Positions 1-5,782 of a DNA stretch of 6,188 nt are shown one piece after another; the stretch's first letter is position 1; the number at the start of each line of letters is the position of its first letter. The notes below the pieces were generated by a model. That model saw only the letters and a list, made by a program, of their open reading frames with translations. It did not search any database and was not told the origin of the DNA. The position numbers were made by a program, and so were the translations under genes. The stretch is from Patescibacteria group bacterium (lineage in GTDB: Bacteria > Patescibacteriota > Patescibacteriia > Patescibacteriales > GWC2-42-12). The stretch spans positions 1 to 6,188 of the forward strand of contig JAHJAP010000118.1 in assembly GCA_018813805.1 (NCBI GenBank), given 5' to 3'.

Positions 1-33
1 CTGTCGCCGAATACGGTATTCGGCGACAGACCC
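1..33. repeat. Short copy of the palindromic repeat family (left tip cut by window edge)
   Basis: Bases 1-14 and 16-29 are perfect inverted repeats around a single central G (arm CTGTCGCCGAATAC), followed by ACCC. The 18 bases GTATTCGGCGACAGACCC at 16-33 recur exactly at 4268-4285, the right end of the element inside rnpB. Bases 1-14 match 13 of 14 bases at 4129-4142, the left end of that element. If the symmetry continues, four further bases (GGGT) lie just outside the window, giving a 37-bp palindrome made of two element tips joined head to head. It lies 41 bases upstream of the first gene. It has no T-run after the stem, so it does not look like a standard intrinsic terminator, though a transcript of it would fold very stably. 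Confidence 0.85.
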
Positions 34-74
34 ATTAAATAATCTTTAAATTTAATTAATAATCAATAAATTTT

Positions 75-2489
75 ATGGAAGAGAAAAAAATTGTTTCTAA
101 AACTAGCGTTAATACAAAATTATTTGATATTATTATTGGCGGAATTTTAGTATTAATATTTTTTCTTTGCCCGTTGTTTTTTACTGGTTTAGTTGCGCAA
201 ACAGTTGGTTTTGAAAAAATTATTTTATTTTATTTTTTGGTTTTATTAGGTGTTGTAGTTTGGGTAACAAAGGGGGTTGTTGGTGGAGAATTAAAATTAA
301 AACGAACACCATTGGATTTGCCATTATTAGTTTTGGTTGTAATTTTTGTTGTTTCAACTATTTTGTCTGTTAATACTAAAGCCAGTTTAATCGGTTCTTA
401 TGGTAATACTTCCAATAGTTTAGCAGCTGTTTTTATTTATATTTTGTTTTATTATTTTTTAGTTAATAATATTAATGTCAAAAGAATTAAACTATTATTT
501 TGGTCATTAATTATTTCTACTTCATTAATTGCTATTTATTCATTGTTGCAAATTTTAGGCATTTTTATTTTGCCGCTTGCTTTTACTAAATTTATTAGTT
601 TTAATCCGTTGGGTTCAACAAGTGGTTTAACTGCTTATTTAACAATTTTTTTACCACTATTTATTGTTGGAGCTGCGCAATTAACAGAAATTCATCCCAA
701 TTTGCACAACAAAATCGTTAATAATACAATTAAGGGCGTACTTATTGCGCTAAGCTTGCTTATTTTAACTATTTTGGCTTTATTAAATGGTTTTATTTTT
801 TGGCCAGCCGCTATTGTTGGCATGGTTATTGTTTTAATGTTCTTTTTGTCTAAAGTTATTAAAATTTCTAATTCCAATATTCTTTTGCCAATTATTACTT
901 TCGCATTATTAATTATTCTTTTGGTTTTAGGCAATTTTAATATTAAAAATTTAAATTTACCAACTGAAGTTGGTTTATCACGTTCAATTTCTTGGGAAAT
1001 AGCTAAGGAGAACATGAAGCATGATCCTATTTTTGGTTCTGGGCCATCTACGTTTGATTATAATTTTTCCAAATATAGAAATTCTAATTTTAATAGTTCA
1101 TTGTTATGGAATGTTCGTTTTGATAGTCCTGCTGGCGTATTATTTGAATTAATGACCAGTGTTGGCAGTTTAGGGACATTAGCTTTTGTTATAATTATTC
1201 TAATTACTCTATCTATTGTTTTTTTCAGTTTAATTAAAACAACCTCTAGTGAATTACAATCTATAACATTATCATTATTTGCTAGTTTTATTACCGCGGT
1301 TATACTAGCGTTATTATTTGCTGTAAATAGCGCGCTGATTTTAATTTCAGTAATGGTTGCAGTTTTAACTGTTTCAATAGCAATTGATATTTATCCAGAA
1401 AAATTTCAAAGTATTTTTTTGACTTTTAAGACATCGCCTAAGTATGCGTTGTCGTTAGCTGTTATTTTCTTAACTATTAGCGCTGGAGTTGTTATTCTTT
1501 TTACTATTGGCATTAAAATGTATTTGGCTGATGCTTATGCAAAAAAATCTGTTACAACCAATGATTTAAATCAAAAAGTTGTTTATATGACCAAAGCTAT
1601 TCAATTAGCTCCTTATCGCGATATTTATTATATTAATTTGGCTAATAATTATTTAGCTCAAGCTAATAAAGAAGCTGTTGGCGAGAGAAATCAATCAATT
1701 ATTGAAAATACTTTAAGCTTGGCCATTGAGAATGGTAAAAAAGCAGTAGAACTTGCACCAAATAGCGCTGCTAATAATGAAGCTTTGGCTTTAGTTTATG
1801 AAAATGCTTCTTTTTATACTAGAGGCGCTTGGGAATGGGCAGAAAATTTATACAAAAAAACAGCTGAGCTTGAACCTAATAGTCCTACCCCATATCTTAG
1901 AATTGCTTTAATTAATATGGCGCGAGCTAATGCTGAAACCGACAAAGACGAACAAGCGCATTATATTAACGAAGCTATTAAAAAATATGATGAATCTATA
2001 GCTAAAAAAAATGATTTTGGTGCTGCTTATTATGGCAAGGGTATTGCTTATGAAAAATTAGGTAAAATAGATGAGGCCATTGAACAATTGAAAAAAACCG
2101 TTATTATGACAAGAGATAACGTTGATTATCGCTTTGAATTAAGTAGAATGTTGTTTAATCGCGGCGTTACTCAGCCAAATTTAGGACAAACTGCTAGCAC
2201 GGATATTACTAGAGGTGAGAATCAGCAAGGAGATTTAAGTGTTCAGCCTAGCCAAGCTACTGGTAATGTAGTTGCCATGAATGAGGATTTGCAAAACGCT
2301 GAGCAGCTTTTATTAACAATTGTTCAAGCTTATCCTAATCATGCCAATAGTCTTTATAGCTTAGCAATGCTTTATCAAAAAGCAGGGAATACAGTTAACG
2401 CAAAGGTTGTAGTAGGGGAATTATTAAAAATTTTAACTGACCAAGCTTCTATAGAATTAATTAAAAAACAATTTGTTGGTTTGTACTAA
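75..2489 (+). CDS. O-antigen ligase/polymerase-like (Wzy/WaaL superfamily) membrane protein with C-terminal TPR domain
   Basis: An 804-residue protein. About twelve hydrophobic membrane segments span residues 19-480. A Wzy_C-like loop covers roughly 300-367, with R303 in LSRSISW and the motif HDPIFGSGPSTF at 316-327. After the last membrane segment (about 457-480) comes a soluble helical TPR-type tail, roughly 490-800, with repeat-like units near 560-600, 600-645, 647-690 and 752-790. It is interrupted by a polar Q/T/N/S-rich linker at about 700-730. Family members join lipid-linked glycan to an acceptor or polymerise repeat units on the outer face of the membrane. The fusion to TPRs suggests a scaffold for partner proteins (inference). 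The usual HN pair of the second loop motif is A353-G354 here, so catalysis is uncertain. No Shine-Dalgarno precedes the ATG; the start was chosen as the first ATG ahead of the first membrane segment. The next gene follows after 28 bases. Confidence 0.88.
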   Translation: MEEKKIVSKTSVNTKLFDIIIGGILVLIFFLCPLFFTGLVAQTVGFEKIILFYFLVLLGVVVWVTKGVVGGELKLKRTPLDLPLLVLVVIFVVSTILSVNTKASLIGSYGNTSNSLAAVFIYILFYYFLVNNINVKRIKLLFWSLIISTSLIAIYSLLQILGIFILPLAFTKFISFNPLGSTSGLTAYLTIFLPLFIVGAAQLTEIHPNLHNKIVNNTIKGVLIALSLLILTILALLNGFIFWPAAIVGMVIVLMFFLSKVIKISNSNILLPIITFALLIILLVLGNFNIKNLNLPTEVGLSRSISWEIAKENMKHDPIFGSGPSTFDYNFSKYRNSNFNSSLLWNVRFDSPAGVLFELMTSVGSLGTLAFVIIILITLSIVFFSLIKTTSSELQSITLSLFASFITAVILALLFAVNSALILISVMVAVLTVSIAIDIYPEKFQSIFLTFKTSPKYALSLAVIFLTISAGVVILFTIGIKMYLADAYAKKSVTTNDLNQKVVYMTKAIQLAPYRDIYYINLANNYLAQANKEAVGERNQSIIENTLSLAIENGKKAVELAPNSAANNEALALVYENASFYTRGAWEWAENLYKKTAELEPNSPTPYLRIALINMARANAETDKDEQAHYINEAIKKYDESIAKKNDFGAAYYGKGIAYEKLGKIDEAIEQLKKTVIMTRDNVDYRFELSRMLFNRGVTQPNLGQTASTDITRGENQQGDLSVQPSQATGNVVAMNEDLQNAEQLLLTIVQAYPNHANSLYSLAMLYQKAGNTVNAKVVVGELLKILTDQASIELIKKQFVGLY

Positions 2490-2505
2490 GAGATAGATTA
2501 TAGAA

Positions 2506-2511
2506 AGAAGG
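2506..2511 (+). promoter_or_regulatory. Shine-Dalgarno site of the GT9 gene
   Basis: AGAAGG lies 6 bases before the ATG at 2518 and fixes that start. It is the clearest ribosome-binding site in the window. The genes starting at 75 and 4354 have no comparable purine stretch. Confidence 0.75.
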
Positions 2512-2517
2512 AAAACA

Positions 2518-3699
2518 ATGATTCTTGTTGTTGACAAAAAAAGAAGATTAATAATTCTTTTTATAATTGTTTTATTTTCGCCTTTTTATTTGTTGTATAT
2601 TTTAATAAAGAGAAATTTTGGCGTGCGTAAAAAAGAAAAAATAATAGAAGATTTAGCTAATGGAAATATAAAAAATATTTATATTAACATGGCTGATCGT
2701 TTTGGCGATAATCTTCTTTCAATGCCATTGGTTGCTAGTTTAAAGAAAAATTTTCCAAATATTAGACTTGTTGTTTTAACAAACCAAGCAGGAAAAGAAA
2801 TTTATAAAAACAATCCGCATGTTGATAAGATTATTTTAATTAAAAATAATTGGATAAATCAAAGCTCCGTTGATATTATTGGATTTTTAAAAACATTTAA
2901 CAAAGAGTATTTTAAAAAAATCTTAGAATTAAGAAAAGAAAAAATTGATTTACTTTTAGAAATTAAAGGAGATTTTCGTAATATTATTTTTTTTAACATA
3001 TGGCTTAATGCTCGGTTTATTGCTGGTTATGCCTTGTCAGGTTTTGGCAAGCTTTTAGACTGGGAAATGGAATATGAAAAAAATAAACACGAAATAGATG
3101 TGAAATTAAATATTGCAAAATTTTTAGGCGCCTCTAGCGTTAATCGAAAAATGAATTTTTATCTTGCTGAAGAGGATCAAGAATTTGCGCGTAATTTTTA
3201 TAAAGAAAAAAATATAAAAGAAAAAACAGCAGTTGTTATACATGTTGGCGGAACATGGGAGCCAAAGTTGTGGATGGTTGATAATTTTATAGAAATTGGG
3301 CGCAGACTTAAAAATAAATACGGATTCAAAATAATTTTAATTAATAAAAAATCAGAAGAGGAAAAAAATAAAATTTTTGTTGCTGCAATGCCAGAAACAA
3401 TTTTAGCAGGGAATTTGACTGTTGGACAATCTGCGGCAATTATGAAAAACGCAGTTTTGTTTATTGGAAATGATTCTGGCCCAATGCATTTAGCGCGCAG
3501 TCTTGAAGTCCCAATTGTGGTGATTATAGGAGCGGAATTACCAAGTCGTGTTGGTCCTGAAGAATATGGCGTTGTTGTTAGACACGATTTTACATGTCAG
3601 CCATGCGGCCAAACTATTTGTAAAAAGCATCCTAATTGTATTTCAGGAATAGAAGTTGACGAAGTTTGGCAGGTAATAGAAAAATATTTGATTTTTTGA
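2518..3699 (+). CDS. Glycosyltransferase family 9 (ADP-heptose:LPS heptosyltransferase-like), membrane-anchored
   Basis: A 393-residue protein with an N-terminal hydrophobic anchor (about 11-31) followed by basic residues, then a two-domain GT-B fold. Family signatures are RFGDNLLSMP at 61-70 in the N-terminal domain, a probable donor-binding stretch HVGGTWEPKLW at 242-252, and GNDSGPMHLA at 317-326 in the C-terminal domain. A cysteine cluster (C360, C363, C368, C374) near the C terminus is common in this family and may bind metal. GT9 enzymes transfer heptose or related sugars from a nucleotide donor onto a growing glycan at the cytoplasmic face. The actual sugar cannot be told from sequence, and heptose LPS core is not expected if this is a CPR cell. 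The gene probably shares a transcript with the upstream ligase-like gene. It appears by eye to use ATA for isoleucine more often than its neighbours. The stop is TGA, overlapped by the rnpB -35 box. Confidence 0.9.
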   Translation: MILVVDKKRRLIILFIIVLFSPFYLLYILIKRNFGVRKKEKIIEDLANGNIKNIYINMADRFGDNLLSMPLVASLKKNFPNIRLVVLTNQAGKEIYKNNPHVDKIILIKNNWINQSSVDIIGFLKTFNKEYFKKILELRKEKIDLLLEIKGDFRNIIFFNIWLNARFIAGYALSGFGKLLDWEMEYEKNKHEIDVKLNIAKFLGASSVNRKMNFYLAEEDQEFARNFYKEKNIKEKTAVVIHVGGTWEPKLWMVDNFIEIGRRLKNKYGFKIILINKKSEEEKNKIFVAAMPETILAGNLTVGQSAAIMKNAVLFIGNDSGPMHLARSLEVPIVVIIGAELPSRVGPEEYGVVVRHDFTCQPCGQTICKKHPNCISGIEVDEVWQVIEKYLIF

Positions 3700-3724
3700 C
3701 TTTTTATTAAATAAATGTTATTAT
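3696..3724 (+). promoter_or_regulatory. Sigma70-type promoter of rnpB
   Basis: TTGACT at 3696-3701 (-35) and TATTAT at 3719-3724 (-10) are separated by exactly 17 bases. Transcription would begin near 3731, about 23 bases before the start of RNase P helix P1. The -35 overlaps the stop codon of the GT9 gene. In AT-rich DNA a -10 match is weak evidence alone; the -35, the spacing and the position just before an RNA gene make it convincing. Confidence 0.65.
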
Positions 3725-4034
3725 AAAGTTTGTTTTATGAACCTTTAAATTTTATTTATTTCAGGGTAAACAGATGATCGCCCCTTTAATAAGGGGAGGA
3801 AAGTCCGGACTCCTGCCTTTAATTAGGCGTCGTGGTAATGGATAACGTCCATCGTTCTGTATTTACAGAATAGGGAAAGTGCCACAGAGACAATACTAGC
3901 CATTACAATGGTGAAAGGTGAAAAGTTATACAATGTCTAAGTTATATCGGGATATCCAAATAACTTAAGCTATGCATATTCTACACTGGCAACAGTGATA
4001 GATGGTAAACCCTACCTGGAGCAAGAGCAAACCT

Positions 4035-4056
4035 CTATTTTATATTTATAAAATAG
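4035..4056 (+). other. P16-like hairpin within L15 of RNase P RNA
   Basis: CTATTTTA (4035-4042) pairs with TAAAATAG (4049-4056), replacing the GC-rich P16/P17 arm known from E. coli. The following strand, up to the P15 partner at 4069, reads ATGAAAAGTA. By alignment to E. coli the tRNA-CCA-binding GGU of L15 is AGU here (4065-4067). Confidence 0.6.
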
Positions 4057-4116
4057 GGATGAAAAGTAGCTCGCTTGACCTTAATGGTAACATTAAGGCT
4101 AGATAGATGATCATCG

Positions 4117-4127
4117 CCCTTATCGGG
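4117..4127. repeat. Left direct repeat flanking the rnpB insertion
   Basis: CCCTTATCGGG occurs here and again at 4283-4293. The simplest reading is a 5-bp target duplication, TTATC (4120-4124 and 4286-4290). The match is extended because the element begins GGG and ends CCC, which equal the flanking bases of the P19 stem. A duplication of up to 11 bp cannot be excluded. Confidence 0.85.
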
Positions 4128-4169
4128 TCTGTCGCCAAATACCATATTCGGTATAAAATTCCAAATTTT
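4125..4169 (+). repeat. Left terminal inverted repeat of the element
   Basis: Matches the reverse complement of 4241-4285 at 37 of 45 positions. It contains the subterminal hairpin 4139-4154 and the conserved inner block GTATAAAATT followed by AAATTTT. Confidence 0.85.
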
Positions 4170-4240
4170 TGTAAATTTTGTTAAAAATTTTTTCGCTAAT
4201 ATAACCATATTCCCTCAAAACTTTTTAAAAAAATTTCCTA

Positions 4241-4285
4241 AAAATTTGAAATTTTATACTCGAAAGAGTATTCGGCGACAGACCC
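4241..4285 (-). repeat. Right terminal inverted repeat of the element
   Basis: Reverse complement of the left end with 8 mismatches in 45. It contains hairpin 4256-4271 closed by a GAAA tetraloop. Its outer 18 bases are identical to 16-33. Confidence 0.85.
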
Positions 4286-4293
4286 TTATCGGG
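4283..4293. repeat. Right direct repeat flanking the rnpB insertion
   Basis: Second copy of CCCTTATCGGG, with the minimal duplicated target TTATC at 4286-4290. Joining the left flank to one TTATC and the right flank restores a short hairpin, CCC-TTATC-GGG, which is the expected position of P19 between the 3' strand of P2 and the 3' strand of P4. Confidence 0.85.
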
Positions 4294-4308
4294 GTACAGA
4301 ATCCGGCT

Positions 4309-4314
4309 TATAAT
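4309..4314 (+). promoter_or_regulatory. Possible -10 box for the sugar-phosphate transferase gene, inside the rnpB 3' end
   Basis: A perfect TATAAT spans the end of CR V and the start of the 3' P1 strand, 40 bases before the ATG at 4354. At a 17-base spacing the upstream hexamer is TTATCG (4286-4291), a poor -35 that lies in the right target duplication. The hexamer could be a chance result of conserved RNA sequence plus AT richness. Confidence 0.25.
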
Positions 4315-4353
4315 TTACCCTGAAATAAATAGAATTTAATCTTAATTAATTTT

Positions 4354-5778
4354 ATGAAACAAAGTGAATTATTTTTTTCTTTTTTGTTGGTTCCATTAGA
4401 TTTTTTAATGATTGTTTTGGCAGCTATTTCCGCTTATAATTTTCGTTTTACTCAATTAGTAACTGATATTCGGCCAATTATTTTTAATTTGCAATTTAAT
4501 GAATATTTAAAAATAGTATTATTAATTGCTGTATTATGGATAATTATTTTTGCTTTTGCCGGCCTTTATAATATTAGGGGAGCTAAAAGTTTAGTTAAAG
4601 AAATTTATAGAGTTATTTTGGCTTGTTCTACTGGATTAGTTTTAATTGTTATTTTAATATTTTTCTTTCGTGAATTATTTTCTTCACGTTTCATTGTTTT
4701 AGCAGGCTGGCTATTAGCTATTATTTATATTAGTTTAGCTCGTATTATTATTAGATCTATTCAGAAAAATTTATTTAAATTAGGCATTGGTGTTCATAAA
4801 GTTGTAATAATTGGAGATAGCAAAACTACTGACATTTTAATTCATGAATTTTTTAGTCAAAAAAAATCTGGCTATGAAGTAGTTAAGCATTTATGTGATT
4901 TTAGTTTAGAAACAGAGCAAGAATTAGCGGAATTTATTAAAATTAAAGAAGTTGATGAAATATTGCAAAGTGATTTTAATTTAAGCAAAGCTGAAACATT
5001 GCGATTATATAATTTTGCTGATGAATATCATTTAACTTTTAAATATACCGCTGATTTATTGAATACTAAAATTTTAAAAACTGAGGTTTTAGAAATTTTT
5101 GGTATTCCAGTGGTTGAAATAAAAAAAACTCCGTTAGAAGGTTGGGGGAGAATTTATAAAAGAATTTTTGATATTATTTTTTCTATTTTTTTAATTATTT
5201 TATTTTTGCCAGTATTAATTGTTGTTGCATTGTTCATTAAACTAGATTCACGTGGGCCAGTAATTTATAAAAATGAGCGGGTAAGCAAAAATGGGAATTT
5301 TAAATTACTTAAATTTAGATCAATGATTGTTCATTGTTGTGTTGGCGATGAGTATATTGACAATAAAGAAGCTTTAAAATATGAAAATGAATTGATTAAA
5401 GAACAAAATATTAAGCAAGGCCCAGTTTATAAAATTGTCAATGATCCGCGTTTAACAGGCGTTGGTAAATTTCTTAGACGTTGGAGTATTGATGAACTTC
5501 CTCAATTTTTTAATGTTTTAAGTGGCAATATGAGCTTGATTGGACCGCGACCACATCAGCCAAGAGAAGTTGCTAAATACGAGAGACATCATAAAAAAGT
5601 TTTATCAATTAAGCCAGGTATTACTGGTTTAGCGCAGATTTCTGGCCGTAGTGATTTAAGTTTTGAAGATGAAATTAAATTAGATAGTTATTATATAGAA
5701 AATTGGTCTTTATTGTTTGATATTGCTATTTTATTTGGAACTCCTTTGGCAATTTTAAAAAAAAGAAAGGTAGAATAA
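4354..5778 (+). CDS. Polyprenyl-phosphate sugar-1-phosphate transferase (WbaP/PglC-like polyprenyl glycosylphosphotransferase)
   Basis: A 474-residue protein, a normal length for the long form of this family. Four to five membrane segments (about 11-30, 52-72, 86-106, 112-135) are followed by a Rossmann-like soluble domain beginning HKVVIIGDSKTTD at 148-160. The catalytic part starts at KRIFDI (269-274), with a hydrophobic membrane re-entrant segment (about 273-295), then GPVIYKNERV (301-310), KFRSM (320-324), NDPRLTGVGKFLRRWSIDELPQF (363-385) with the catalytic D380-E381 pair, and MSLIGPRP (393-400). The enzyme moves a sugar-1-phosphate from a nucleotide donor to undecaprenyl phosphate on the inner face of the membrane, starting a glycan unit. 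The start lies 23 bases after the rnpB P1 helix with no Shine-Dalgarno. The next gene begins 4 bases after its stop, so the two share a transcript. The sugar specificity is not visible. Confidence 0.93.
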   Translation: MKQSELFFSFLLVPLDFLMIVLAAISAYNFRFTQLVTDIRPIIFNLQFNEYLKIVLLIAVLWIIIFAFAGLYNIRGAKSLVKEIYRVILACSTGLVLIVILIFFFRELFSSRFIVLAGWLLAIIYISLARIIIRSIQKNLFKLGIGVHKVVIIGDSKTTDILIHEFFSQKKSGYEVVKHLCDFSLETEQELAEFIKIKEVDEILQSDFNLSKAETLRLYNFADEYHLTFKYTADLLNTKILKTEVLEIFGIPVVEIKKTPLEGWGRIYKRIFDIIFSIFLIILFLPVLIVVALFIKLDSRGPVIYKNERVSKNGNFKLLKFRSMIVHCCVGDEYIDNKEALKYENELIKEQNIKQGPVYKIVNDPRLTGVGKFLRRWSIDELPQFFNVLSGNMSLIGPRPHQPREVAKYERHHKKVLSIKPGITGLAQISGRSDLSFEDEIKLDSYYIENWSLLFDIAILFGTPLAILKKRKVE

Positions 5779-5782
5779 AATT

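Larger units (their letters stand above)
4125..4285. mobile_element. 161-bp palindromic miniature element (MITE-like) inserted in rnpB P19
   Basis: The ends are inverted repeats: left from GGGTCTGTCGCC (4125) and right ending GGCGACAGACCC (4285). Over the first 45 bases, 37 positions match, and weaker AT-rich symmetry continues inward, so the whole element can fold on itself. Five of the eight mismatches fall in a small hairpin within each end: ATACC/GGTAT (4139-4154) on the left and ATACTC/GAGTAT with a GAAA loop (4256-4271) on the right. It encodes no protein and depends on a transposase elsewhere, which I cannot identify. A duplicated TTATC on both sides supports transposition by a DDE-type enzyme. 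The match of the right tip to bases 16-33 shows it belongs to a repeat family. Inserted in the loop of P19, it would be transcribed as part of RNase P RNA. Confidence 0.88.
3754..4330 (+). ncRNA. rnpB: RNase P RNA, bacterial type A, interrupted in helix P19
   Basis: Catalytic RNA of RNase P, which removes tRNA 5' leaders. P1 is a 17-bp helix (3754-3770 with 4314-4330). P2 pairs 3773-3779 with 4109-4115. P3 is the small hairpin 3781-3796. P4 pairs AAGTCCGGA (3801-3809) with TCCGGCTT (4302-4309), leaving the universal bulged U at 3804. Conserved GGGAAAGTGCCACAGA is at 3873-3888, GGTAAACCC at 4004-4012 and GGAGCAAG at 4018-4025. P12 pairs 3938-3945 with 3960-3967. P15 pairs CAAG/AGC (4022-4028) with GCT/CTTG (4069-4077). 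P18 is a perfect 8-bp stem closed by GTAA (4079-4098). CR V, ACAGAATCCGGCTTAT, is at 4296-4311. The gene is 577 bases as it stands; removing the 161-bp element and one 5-bp duplication leaves about 411, near normal for type A. The core is intact, so I regard it as functional. The precise ends are approximate. Confidence 0.97.

Noticed and set aside
1..33. Intrinsic terminator of an upstream gene
   Set aside because: The stem is strong but is followed by ACCCATTAAA and not by a T-run. Its sequence is explained by the repeat family.
692..1015. 107-codon open frame on the minus strand
   Set aside because: It lies wholly within the membrane part of the ligase-like gene, has no recognisable motif or ribosome site, and looks like an antisense shadow of AT-rich hydrophobic coding sequence.
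3697..3714. UGA at the end of the GT9 gene read as glycine (code 25), with a TAA five codons later
   Set aside because: No in-frame TGA occurs within any of the four genes and glycine is written with GGN throughout, which would not be expected in a code-25 genome.
3737..3748. Short open frame ATG AAC CTT TAA in the rnpB leader
   Set aside because: Three codons with no ribosome-binding site, just before a structured RNA; a chance occurrence.
1..4285. Composite transposon bounded by the two repeat copies
   Set aside because: Neither copy carries a transposase, and the target duplication immediately brackets the 161-bp element alone, so each copy is a separate insertion.
4125..4285. Group I or group II intron in rnpB
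   Set aside because: It is too short, has no intron core motifs, and has terminal inverted repeats with flanking duplication, which fit a transposed element.
3754..4330. rnpB as a pseudogene broken by the insertion
   Set aside because: Core helices and conserved regions on both sides are intact and a good promoter is present. The interruption falls in a helix that is variable in the family.
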